From NCBI GenBank assembly GCA_009692365.1, contig SHZJ01000038.1, positions 1 through 33,028 of the forward strand: 33,028 bases of DNA. The letters run 5' to 3'. Position numbers and translations under genes: made by a program. Shown piece by piece: positions 25,182 through 32,194 of the stretch. Position 1 is the stretch's first letter, and each line of letters opens with the position of its first letter. The notes beneath the pieces were generated by a model that had not been told where the DNA came from, did not search any database, and saw nothing but the letters and a program-made list of their open reading frames with translations. Source of the stretch: Gammaproteobacteria bacterium (lineage in GTDB: Bacteria > Pseudomonadota > Gammaproteobacteria > Ga0077536).

Positions 25182-26423
25182 CTATTGGAATAAAGGCAGG
25201 TTCGCCAGACGATTTTCAATGTCACCCAGCACCACTCGATAGGCCCCGCCATCGACTCCGCCGTAGCGTTGCTTGAAGACCTCCTCGGTCATGTTTTCGC
25301 GCAGCCCGTGCGGGTTGGGAATCCAGGCGTCCTGTGTGAACGTGGTGCTGGCGAATCGCTGCACGGCGATCGCGGCGGCCCGCGAGGCGCTGGCACTTTG
25401 CCCAAAACGCGTGCCTGCCTTGTCCGCCAGCAGATCGACAAAGCTAAATCCGCTGCCGCCCCGAGAATCGTCGATTTCTTTGCCTAAGCCGAAAGTCTGC
25501 GCCAAATCCTCGCCGCCGGTCGCGGCGATCAGAGCAGAGTTGACAAAATGCTGGACTAAATCTTCGCGCCGATAAATTCGCACCGACAGCCGGCGGGGGC
25601 TGGGCCAACTCGCCGCCTCCGGCAAGATCATCGCTAGGCGGCGGCCCGTCACATAGTTCGCCAGCACCACGAGTGCAGCGCGATTATCCGCCACCGGATC
25701 CCCGTGAGGCGCGCGCGCCAGCGCGAAAGCAAATAGCGGCGCGGCCAAGTCCGGCAGGCTTACCACGCGGTCGTAGCGACTCGCGCTGCCCACCAGTTGC
25801 TGGTGGAACTCACGCACCCGGACTTGCTCGGCAAGGGGTATGAGTTGATTGCGGAACACCGTCACGACCCTGCTTTGCCATTCATACCGGAGCGCGGCAC
25901 GCGCCGTGTCAAAGGTCACCACGCGCACCAGCGAGGCGGGCAGGGCTAGACCGGCGCGCTTAGAGGCCGTCGCCAGGGCGCGCTGCACCAGCCAAGTCGC
26001 GAGGGGTAAGGGCAACTCTAAGCGCCCAATCCGCAAGCGGGTCAGTTTGGGTAGGGTGGCTGTTTGGGCTAGCGCCAGTTCGAGATTGAGAAAGGACCCC
26101 GCTGGATTAGCCGGCACCCGCACGGTGAGCGTGGCCCGTAAGGTCTGTGGCGCCAGGAATACGCGCGTCGAGCCCTCGCCCACGGTGTGCAGCAGGTAGC
26201 TGAGAACGAGGTCGATTTCATCTGCGCTGATGTTGATGGTGCGAACTTCACCATCGCGCAGCTGCCGCGGATCGTGCTCACGCACCAGCGCGCGCGCGTG
26301 CGTAACCGCGCCGACGTCCAGACTGACGCCCCCCTCGACCGCCGGGGTGGGTTGCAGCAAGGCAAACGGCAGCGCGGCGATCGCCAGCACGACCAGCAGC
26401 ACTAAGGCGACGAGAAGACGCAT
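25182..26423 (-). CDS. Membrane-anchored conserved hypothetical protein
   Basis: 413 residues, not recognised. Residues 1-24 form one hydrophobic helix (MRLLVALVLLVVLAIAALPF), an uncleaved anchor or signal. The body is mostly beta/alpha mixed without further membrane segments and is probably periplasmic. The segment around 316-340 reads EIDDSRGGSGFSFVDLLADKAG, which looks like a conserved core, with Arg/Asp/His-rich neighbours. I have the impression that similar proteins exist in other gammaproteobacteria, with no known role. It starts 9 bases after the upstream VOC gene stop, so the two are probably co-transcribed; the ribosome site is weak. No enzymatic motif is evident. Confidence 0.8.
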   Translation of the reverse strand: MRLLVALVLLVVLAIAALPFALLQPTPAVEGGVSLDVGAVTHARALVREHDPRQLRDGEVRTINISADEIDLVLSYLLHTVGEGSTRVFLAPQTLRATLTVRVPANPAGSFLNLELALAQTATLPKLTRLRIGRLELPLPLATWLVQRALATASKRAGLALPASLVRVVTFDTARAALRYEWQSRVVTVFRNQLIPLAEQVRVREFHQQLVGSASRYDRVVSLPDLAAPLFAFALARAPHGDPVADNRAALVVLANYVTGRRLAMILPEAASWPSPRRLSVRIYRREDLVQHFVNSALIAATGGEDLAQTFGLGKEIDDSRGGSGFSFVDLLADKAGTRFGQSASASRAAAIAVQRFASTTFTQDAWIPNPHGLRENMTEEVFKQRYGGVDGGAYRVVLGDIENRLANLPLFQ

Positions 26424-26432
26424 TGGCGCGGG

Positions 26433-26918
26433 TCAAGCCACCGCAGTTGGCGCGGGCGGGCGAGTGCCGCCGTGGGTTGGGCCGTTGCCGGCCACGCGCT
26501 GCGGGTATTCGGCGTAATCGGCCTCTAATTCCAAGCGATGGCCGTCGGGATCCAGAATATAAATGGAGGTCCCGAAGCCCGTGGCGCCATAAAGCTCAAT
26601 GGGACCGAAAATAATGGGCACAGCATGGGCGACGAGATGCGCGCGGATGGCGGCAAAATCCCCTTGCACCATCAAACACAGGTGCTCCATCCCCCGCTGC
26701 TCGCTGGGTGCGAGCTGGCCACCCCACGGCACTACCGCCAAATCGATCAAATTGCGTCCACAGCGCAGTTGATAAATCTGCGCCCCCTCGATGACCCGTT
26801 CTAGCGCCAAATCCAGGATCTCGTCGTAGAAAGCCAGGCTGCGCTCGATATCGCTGACCCGCAACACCACATGGTCGATGCCTTTAAACGCGATGGGATT
26901 GTCCTTGCGCGTGAACAT
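26433..26918 (-). CDS. VOC (glyoxalase/dioxygenase-fold) family protein
   Basis: Metal-dependent VOC protein of 161 residues, intact. The N-terminal module has GIDHVVLRVSDIERSLAFYDEILDL with a metal-ligand His. The second module has GMEHLCLMVQGDFAAIRAHL and ends with YILDPDGHRLELEADY, with Glu as a metal ligand. The pattern is close to lactoylglutathione lyase, fosfomycin-resistance and extradiol-type members; which reaction it performs is not clear. I start at ATG 26918, which has an AAGGA site, because the longer frame continues into the yajD promoter. It leads the minus-strand run and is divergent from yajD. Confidence 0.9.
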   Translation of the reverse strand: MFTRKDNPIAFKGIDHVVLRVSDIERSLAFYDEILDLALERVIEGAQIYQLRCGRNLIDLAVVPWGGQLAPSEQRGMEHLCLMVQGDFAAIRAHLVAHAVPIIFGPIELYGATGFGTSIYILDPDGHRLELEADYAEYPQRVAGNGPTHGGTRPPAPTAVA

Positions 26919-27045
26919 GCGGAGAATTTCCTTCGTGGCTAATGACGAGCACGCTACTTGGGCCGACGCTGGACGTCCACCCCAGTCGAAGCGGCAAACG
27001 CTATGCTGCCAGTACCGCCCCATTTTGCCCGGCAGAGGAGTTCCG
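26919..27045. promoter_or_regulatory. Divergent promoter region of VOC gene and yajD
   Basis: 127 bases between divergent starts. A TATGCT that could be a -10 box for yajD is at 27002-27007; no matching -35 is obvious. Assignment is by geometry. Confidence 0.3.
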
Positions 27046-27411
27046 ATGGACACCAACAAACTCGATCGCGTCGTGCGCGAGGCCCGACTGGCGCGCGAAG
27101 AACGCGAGCGCGACTACCGCGCGCTGGCCTTAAAGCTCTATCCCTGGCTGTGTGGACGCTGCACCCGCGAGTTCACGCGCGCCAACCTGCAAGAACTCAC
27201 GGTGCACCACCGTAACCACGACCACGACTACAATCCACCGGATGGCAGCAATTGGGAGCTCTTGTGCCTGTACTGCCATGACAATGAGCATCAGCGCCTG
27301 ATTGAAGCCTCGCGCAACCCAACCGGCGGCACCACCGCCGCCGCCGTGGGCACCGACCGGCCGTTCGCGGGTTTGGCGGGGCTGCTCTTAAAGCCCTCGC
27401 GCGAGCCTTAG
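27046..27411 (+). CDS. yajD: YajD family HNH nuclease
   Basis: Small HNH-fold protein of 121 residues (E. coli YajD is about 115). A zinc-type CGRC (36-39) is paired with CLYCH (74-78). The HNH core is VHHRNHDHDYNPPDGSNWELLCLYCHDNEH, with His54/His55 and Asn69. The ATG at 27046 has a GAGGAG site, and the longer frame upstream lies in the control region. It is followed after 7 bases by yhbQ, another small nuclease-fold gene, so the two form a likely operon. The cellular role of YajD is unknown. Confidence 0.95.
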   Translation: MDTNKLDRVVREARLAREERERDYRALALKLYPWLCGRCTREFTRANLQELTVHHRNHDHDYNPPDGSNWELLCLYCHDNEHQRLIEASRNPTGGTTAAAVGTDRPFAGLAGLLLKPSREP

Positions 27412-27418
27412 GGAAAGC

Positions 27419-27811
27419 ATGAGCACGGGCGCGTCACGGCCGGACCGCTGGTCAGTGTATTTGGTCCGCACGCGGCTCGGCACCCTGTATACCGGCATCG
27501 CCACCGACGTCGTCCGGCGTTTGGGTGAGCATGCCGGTGGTCGGGGCGCAAAATATCTCCGGGCTCGAGGTCCTCTCACCCTGGCCTATAGCGTGAGCGT
27601 GGGAACCCGTGGGAGCGCGCTGCGACTGGAAGCCGCCATCAAGCGACTACCCCGCGTGAGCAAAGAAAACATCGTGCAGGTGCAACCCGGACTGGTCACC
27701 TTGGCGCGGCTCGCGGGGCGACCGGACTTAGCCACCCCCGCGCCTAGCCCGAGCGCGGCCATTCTGGCACCCGCCATACCAGTGCAATGCCCGCCAGCAA
27801 CACCAGACTAA
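27419..27811 (+). CDS. yhbQ: GIY-YIG nuclease family protein YhbQ (UPF0213)
   Basis: GIY-YIG fold protein of 130 residues; E. coli YhbQ is about 100, and the extra length is a Pro/Ala-rich tail. The two core strands appear as VYLVRT (13-18) and YTG (24-26), with catalytic-type Arg33/34 in DVVRRLGEH and Glu71 in ALRLEAAIKRL. GRGAKYLRARGPLTLAYS is the family signature. The ATG at 27419 has a GGGAAA site. Its last 68 bases overlap the 3' end of the MFS gene on the other strand, an unusual convergent overlap that explains the odd tail. Confidence 0.94.
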   Translation: MSTGASRPDRWSVYLVRTRLGTLYTGIATDVVRRLGEHAGGRGAKYLRARGPLTLAYSVSVGTRGSALRLEAAIKRLPRVSKENIVQVQPGLVTLARLAGRPDLATPAPSPSAAILAPAIPVQCPPATPD

Positions 27812-28973
27812 GCAGGGTCCAAGCGCCGGTCCAAGAGTGGGTGCGGTCCACAAACCACCCAAACAGCGGGGGCAGCACGATGATGCTCGGGTACATGATG
27901 GTCATCCCCAAGCTCACCGTCCGGCCCTGCCGCGCTTCGCCTGCGATCTCGACCAACATCGCCACCCAGCTGCCGTGCCAACCCAGCGCGTTGAAAGCGT
28001 AGACGATGATTAGCGGCGCAATGACCCACAGCGAGGTGCCCGCAGGGAGCCAGCCAATCGCCAGGGCACCCACGGCGGACAGCCCGTTGGCCAACAGCAG
28101 CGCCGGCTTGCGCCGGTGCTTAAACAGCCGGTCGCTGCCCACTCCCCACAGCACGCGACCCGCCGCACCCGCAATCTGCGCCCCGACCAGTAGGCTGGAC
28201 GAAATCGCGACCGGAATCTGCTGGGTCTCGAGCAGATAAATAGCCAAGTAGGTCACCAGTGTGAATTGGCCCAGCGTGAGTAAGCCACCGGCGAGCCCGA
28301 GCGTCACAATATGACGCGTGGCCTGGGCAGTGGGTAGCGCGGCGGTCGCCGCGGGCCGGCCGACCGGGCGCGCGATGGGCGCATCGCGGTACGCCAGCCA
28401 ACACACGGCCGCACTGAGCACGCAACCCACCCCGCCCACGGCGAGCGCAACCCGCCAACCCGCCGCCACGGCGATCAGCGGGAGCCCTGCGGCCGCCAAC
28501 GCGCCACCCATGGGAATGCCGGTCTGACGGATCCCCATCGCGGTGCCGCGCAGTGCGGGCGGGAACCAGTTCATCACGGTCTTGCTGCCGGCGGGGGTTG
28601 GGAACGCCCCGCCCATGCCGGCCGCGAACAGCATCAACAAAGCCGAATAGAAACCATGCGTCTGCACGATAGCAATGCAAAAAACGCCCACAATGAAATT
28701 GCCACCCGCCAAGGCAACGCGCTCGCCTTTGGTATCCACCACCCAACCCGCCACGAGCATCATGGTCAGCGAGCCCGCAATCAGTGCGGAGTTAAACAAA
28801 CCCACCGCACCGCGCGTCAAGCCCAAATCGGCCTGAATGAAAGGTGCTAGCGTGGGGGCGCCTTGGGTGATGACCGACACCGCCATCTGCGCCAATACCG
28901 CCAGCCCCAGCATCTGCCAGTGACGAGACGCCGCTGCCCTCACCGGCGTTGCCGGCGGAAGAACATTAACCAT
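27744..28973 (-). CDS. MFS transporter
   Basis: Inner-membrane major facilitator of 409 residues with about 12 hydrophobic segments. The loop 2-3 signature appears as GWVVDTKGERVALAGG, and the repeat in the second half as GVGSDRLFKHRRKPALL. GIRQTGIPMGGALAAAGLPL in helix 5 is typical of the cyanate/nitrate-like and oxalate/formate-like groups, so an organic anion or hydrophobic acid is plausible; this is inference. The ATG at 28973 has a weak ribosome site. Its 3' end overlaps yhbQ by 68 bases. It is divergent from the CopC-like gene with 119 bases between. Confidence 0.93.
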   Translation of the reverse strand: MVNVLPPATPVRAAASRHWQMLGLAVLAQMAVSVITQGAPTLAPFIQADLGLTRGAVGLFNSALIAGSLTMMLVAGWVVDTKGERVALAGGNFIVGVFCIAIVQTHGFYSALLMLFAAGMGGAFPTPAGSKTVMNWFPPALRGTAMGIRQTGIPMGGALAAAGLPLIAVAAGWRVALAVGGVGCVLSAAVCWLAYRDAPIARPVGRPAATAALPTAQATRHIVTLGLAGGLLTLGQFTLVTYLAIYLLETQQIPVAISSSLLVGAQIAGAAGRVLWGVGSDRLFKHRRKPALLLANGLSAVGALAIGWLPAGTSLWVIAPLIIVYAFNALGWHGSWVAMLVEIAGEARQGRTVSLGMTIMYPSIIVLPPLFGWFVDRTHSWTGAWTLLSLVLLAGIALVWRVPEWPRSG

Positions 28974-29092
28974 CCAAACCTAATCCCGCGCTGGTAAGGC
29001 ATCACTATAGCCGCTGGCGGCCGGTGCGACCGGCCAAGACCCCGCAAGGCCCGCCAAGGGCCGAATGGCGCGCAATTGGCTACACTTCGGCC

Positions 29093-29485
29093 ATGCGTTG
29101 CCGAGACTCGTTGCGGGCGGTTGGGCTGGCCTCGATGTTAATGGCCGGCACCGGCAGTTTTTTATCAACCGCCCGGGCGCAAGCCGTGGTGGTGGCGTCC
29201 ACGCCCGCAGACGGGGCCACCCTCACCATGCCGCCGGCGCTTGAGTTGCGCTTCAATACTCAACTGGACAAACGCGCTAGCCACCTGCTGCTCGCACGCG
29301 CCGATGGCAGCACGCAGACCCTCACCGACCACGCGGCGAGCGCCTGGGTCATTCGTTGCACGCTGGCCCAAGACCTCATCCCGGGGCCCTATTTGCTGCG
29401 CTATCAAGTGCGTGACGGCGCAGGTCACACCACGCGCGGGGTACTGCGCTTTACGCTGATGGCCCGCGCTGATGGCCCGCGCTGA
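29093..29485 (+). CDS. CopC-domain periplasmic protein lacking Cu(II) ligands
   Basis: Exported CopC-like beta-barrel of 130 residues. A signal peptide ends near ARA, and the body has ASTPADGATL, PPALELRFNTQLD and the final strand GVLRFTLM. In CopC the mature N-terminal His, plus Asp and His of a DGH motif, bind Cu(II). Here the mature start is Gln30 (ARA-QAVVV), and DGH is replaced by GA-GH with Ala110 where Asp is expected; only His112 remains. High-affinity Cu(II) binding is therefore doubtful. The ATG at 29093 gives a proper signal. Three 13-bp repeats cover its 3' end and stop. No CopD follows. Confidence 0.85.
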   Translation: MRCRDSLRAVGLASMLMAGTGSFLSTARAQAVVVASTPADGATLTMPPALELRFNTQLDKRASHLLLARADGSTQTLTDHAASAWVIRCTLAQDLIPGPYLLRYQVRDGAGHTTRGVLRFTLMARADGPR

Positions 29486-29493
29486 CGGCGCGC
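29455..29493. repeat. Three tandem 13-bp repeats across the CopC-like stop codon
   Basis: GCTGATGGCCCGC at 29455-29467 and 29468-29480, then GCTGACGGCGCGC at 29481-29493. The third unit supplies the TGA. Since 13 is not a multiple of 3, gain or loss of a unit would change the C-terminus. Confidence 0.8.
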
Positions 29494-29622
29494 GCTGGGG
29501 GGCGTTGGGGGATGGTTCGAGTTAGCCCCTGCCTTGCTCGCCGGCAGCGCCGCGCTGCGTTGCGGGGCGCGCGCGGCTGCTTTAGTGTGCGACTTTCGAT
29601 CATCTATATTAGGAACCCCGTC

Positions 29623-30123
29623 ATGTATGTTTTGCCCGCCGAATACCCCCGCGACCCCTTTGCCGCGTTCGCTTTTCTGAAGACTCGTCCAGCGCTGAGC
29701 AACGAAGACCTCAAAGTGATCGCCCTGATCGAAGCCTACGGAGAACTCTTCTACGACATCCTTGCCCGCGGGGTTACTCATGAAGAAGCACGGGCTTTGT
29801 TGGCTCGTAACGCCGCCGAGGAACGCGGCCACGCGCACCGCCTGCTCAAGGCCCTGAAGCTGCGCGGCGCGCCCGCTTTCGAGCTGCCGCCGATCGAGGA
29901 AAACCCATTTTTTTCGCTCGCACCGGCCGAAATTCCCCTCTCCGAAGAATTGTATGGCCTGCTAGAACAAGGTGAGGTCGAGGGCGATTTGCAATACCAA
30001 GCCTGGGCAGATGCCGAACCCAACCCCGACATCGCGCAGCTCCTACGCCTCAATGGGGCGGAAGAAGCCCGCCACTGTGAACGCGTGAGGCAGGTAAAAG
30101 CGCTGCTGCACGCCGCGCAATAA
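29623..30123 (+). CDS. Ferritin-like/rubrerythrin-type diiron protein
   Basis: Four-helix-bundle protein of 166 residues. Helix motifs fit a diiron site: Glu37/Glu41 in LIEAYGELFYDIL, E67-x2-H70 in AAEERGHAHR, acidic residues in EQGEVEGDLQYQ, and E148-x2-H151 in AEEARHCERV. A proline-rich linker (about 82-102) joins the two helix pairs. The C-terminal rubredoxin domain of true rubrerythrins is missing. Such proteins may store iron, scavenge peroxide or oxidise a substrate. The ATG at 29623 has a TAGGAA site. The SirB1-like gene follows after 19 bases, suggesting an operon. Confidence 0.88.
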   Translation: MYVLPAEYPRDPFAAFAFLKTRPALSNEDLKVIALIEAYGELFYDILARGVTHEEARALLARNAAEERGHAHRLLKALKLRGAPAFELPPIEENPFFSLAPAEIPLSEELYGLLEQGEVEGDLQYQAWADAEPNPDIAQLLRLNGAEEARHCERVRQVKALLHAAQ

Positions 30124-30142
30124 CGGCGAGGAAAATAGCCGC

Positions 30143-30907
30143 ATGTTGCCCCTGGAAGAGGAATTTAGAGCCTTCGCTGCAGCGCCCGCAGGGGCCGTGG
30201 AAGGCGCCTTGCTGGTGTCGCGGCTCATCCACCCAGACACCGATGTGGCCTGGTGCCGGGCGCGGCTAGGCGCGCTGGCGACCCAGGTAGGTACCAACCC
30301 CAGCGCTGCGACGCTGCTGGACAGCCTGCGGGTGGCGGGATTTAGGGGTGCCGAACGCTACGATGAGGTCGGCAACAGCGCGTTAGAGCTCGTGCTGCGC
30401 ACGCAGCGCGGGATCCCCATTAGCCTCGCTACGGTCGTGATAGGCGTAGCGGAAATGCTGAACCTCGCGCCGGTAGGCATCAATTTCCCGGGGCATTTTT
30501 TAGTGTCGCTGGAAGGCGCGTTGAGCGATCCGTTCACCATGACCCTGATCCCCCCCCGCGAACGCGACCAACGCATCGCCGGGAGCGGCGTGCCAGCCGA
30601 GCTGGCGCTGCGGCCAGCCTCCCCGACCGACATGGTGTTGCGGATGCTGAACAATCTGCGGGGGCTAGCGGGCTCACGCGCCGACCACGCCTTAGCGCTA
30701 GAACTGGCCGAGTACCAGCTCATGCTCACCACCGATGCCTTGCCGGTGCTCTTGGCGCGGGCCGACGCCTGGCTGGCATTAGGCGCCGGGTTGCAGGCCG
30801 CCCGCGAACTCGAACGCGCGCTGGCGTTAACCGACAATCCCGCGCTCAGCGCCCGCATCACCGAGCGTCTGCGAGAAATCGCTAAACAACGCAGGACCCT
30901 ACACTAG
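30143..30907 (+). CDS. SirB1-like transglutaminase-fold/TPR protein
   Basis: Protein of 254 residues of the SirB1 group. The core is ERYDEVGNSALELVLRTQRGIPISLATVVIGVAEML (71-106) and VGINFPGHFLVSL (111-123). These are typical of SirB1, where a transglutaminase-like fold usually lacks the catalytic Cys; here Ser79-Ala80 occupy that position. The C-terminal roughly 80 residues (LALELAEYQLMLTTDALPVLLARADAWLALG) form TPR-like helices. The ATG at 30143 has a GAGGAAAA site. It lies just after the ferritin-like gene. Function is unknown. A GCGCCGG/CCGGCGC hairpin begins 13 bases after its stop. Confidence 0.92.
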   Translation: MLPLEEEFRAFAAAPAGAVEGALLVSRLIHPDTDVAWCRARLGALATQVGTNPSAATLLDSLRVAGFRGAERYDEVGNSALELVLRTQRGIPISLATVVIGVAEMLNLAPVGINFPGHFLVSLEGALSDPFTMTLIPPRERDQRIAGSGVPAELALRPASPTDMVLRMLNNLRGLAGSRADHALALELAEYQLMLTTDALPVLLARADAWLALGAGLQAARELERALALTDNPALSARITERLREIAKQRRTLH

Positions 30908-30920
30908 GCGCCGCGCCCCA

Positions 30921-30939
30921 GCGCCGGTCCTGCCGGCGC
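30921..30939. terminator. Hairpin downstream of SirB1-like gene
   Basis: GCGCCGG-TCCTG-CCGGCGC, a 7-bp perfect stem with 5-base loop, 13 bases after the stop. No U-tract follows, so termination is only likely by position. Confidence 0.4.
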
Positions 30940-31136
30940 CGGGCGGCGGCCGGGCGTAGCGGGCGAGGGCGAGGGGAGTCATTCTGGTACCGGCACGGCG
31001 AACCGACAGCGCTGGCGTCTTAGCCACGCCAGCGCGGCGCCGGGGTGCCCGCAAAGGGCTGTGAGACCGCGCAACGGTGGCGGTCCCGGCCTGCTCAACC
31101 CCGCTCGGAGCCTCTGCGCTGCTCGCCTTCGCGCGC

Positions 31137-31560
31137 GTCCCCGAATTCGCGAATTCGCCCATGCGGTGGGTGCCCCCGAATGCCGTCTCCGCCAACTCCC
31201 TCCGATGGGTGTCCCCAAATTCGTCCCCGCTTCGGTGGGTGTCCCCGAATTCGCCCTTCGGTGGGTGTCCCCGAATTCGCCCGCTGCCCTTCGGTGGGTG
31301 TCCCCGAATTCGCCCGTCCCCGAATTCGCCCGAATGCGGCCCTTCGGTGGGTGTCCCCGAATTCGCCCATTCGCGAACGGCCCTTCGGTGGGTGTCCCCG
31401 AATGCGGCCCTTCGGTGGGTGTCCCCGAATTCGCCCTGGGTGTCCCCGAATGCGGCCCTTCGGTGGGTGTCCCCGAATTCGCCCCTTCGGTGGGTGTCCC
31501 CGAATTCGGCCCCCGAATTCGCCTTCGGTGGGTGTCCCCGAATTCGGCCCCGAATTCCCC
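31137..31560. repeat. Array of short hairpin-forming repeats (REP-like)
   Basis: Nine identical copies of the 19-base core TTCGGTGGGTGTCCCCGAA start at 31231, 31257, 31290, 31343, 31384, 31411, 31459, 31486 and 31524. Variant or partial copies lie at about 31137, 31164, 31202, 31316, 31437, 31511 and 31547. The ends TTCGG and CCGAA pair, and inner GG/CC extends the stem past a bulged T with a GTGT loop. Linkers are mostly TTCGCC or TGCGGC plus variable bases, giving unit spacings of 26-53. Thirteen GAATTC sites fall within 31143-31557. Irregular spacing not divisible by 3 argues against coding. The CGGGGACACCCACC side recalls sequences near REP-associated transposases, but no transposase is present. 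Confidence 0.85.
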
Positions 31561-31956
31561 ACGCGCGCCCCGCTTGAAGGGCCCCGCTGCGTCACCCCCC
31601 GGGGTAGCGTGAGCGGGGAGGAATGCCGCGATGGCGTCCGCCCTGCGCGCCAGTGCAACGCCGCTGGCAAGCCGTGGAGGGCGCGGGCGACGCGGCTCAT
31701 CCCAACCTTCGGGGCGCCGTGTGACGCCTCCGAAAAATCCTAGGGCCGCAGCTGGGCGCGTTGGCCTACGACGCGGCGACCCCGCACTGCGGCGGGCGGC
31801 AATTCCGTGCCGATGCGCACAGCGCCACGCGGGCGGCGCGCAGTTGCAAACGCTGCGTACGGGGGCGGGTCAGCCGCCGTCACGCCGCGCGGCATGAAGT
31901 TAACAAGCCGGGCCATTCGGGGAAAAACTGGTCAGGATATCCGTTAAGCCGAGCCC

Positions 31957-31985
31957 CCCAACTGTAGCGCCGTGCTACAGTTGGG
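31957..31985. repeat. Perfect 12-bp inverted repeat with 5-base loop
   Basis: CCCAACTGTAGC (31957-31968) and GCTACAGTTGGG (31974-31985) flank GCCGT. No U-tract on either strand. It could be a regulator site, a mobile-element end or a structured RNA. Confidence 0.6.
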
Positions 31986-32160
31986 CGGTCCACACAGCCA
32001 CTAAGCCACGCTGCCGTGCGTAGCGCCTCCCCTGTGGGCTCGAAGTGTCCAAGCGTTGCGCCAGCGCTCGCCCTCGGGTCTGCCACGAGGCGGGCGAGAG
32101 CCTTCAAGGGGCCGGCGATGGACCCGTGAGGGCAATCCAGGGGGCGCTACTTCCGCGCGC

Positions 32161-32183
32161 GCCACCCTGACCCGCAGGGTGGC
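32161..32183 (-). terminator. Hairpin downstream of metallophosphoesterase gene
   Basis: GCCACCCTG-ACCCG-CAGGGTGGC, a 9-bp perfect stem, begins 11 bases after the stop of the phosphoesterase on the minus strand. No U-run follows. Confidence 0.4.
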
Positions 32184-32194
32184 AGCACAGCCGT

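Larger units (their letters stand above)
30908..32194. other. Gene-poor region with hairpins and repeat array
   Basis: About 1.29 kb with no credible gene. It holds four perfect inverted repeats: GCGCCGG (30921-30939), GCGCTGGCGT (31009-31035), CCCAACTGTAGC (31957-31985) and GCCACCCTG (32161-32183). It also holds the short-repeat array at 31137-31560. Several frames are open at once through the array because its unit lacks stop trinucleotides. The flanks 31561-31950 and 31990-32160 show nothing recognisable to me. Confidence 0.7.

Noticed and set aside
31137-31560. Possible CRISPR array
   Set aside because: Spacing varies from 26 to 53, the intervals are themselves repetitive rather than unique, and no cas gene is near.
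31045-31743. Long open frames on both strands across the repeat array, giving proteins rich in GGCPRIRP or RIRGHPPKG
   Set aside because: Three plus frames and a minus frame are open together, unit spacing is not a multiple of three, and the products show no family. The repeat simply lacks stop trinucleotides.
31957-31985. Integron attC site
   Set aside because: Only 29 bases, perfect stem without extrahelical bases, first R'' base mismatched, and no integrase or cassette array.
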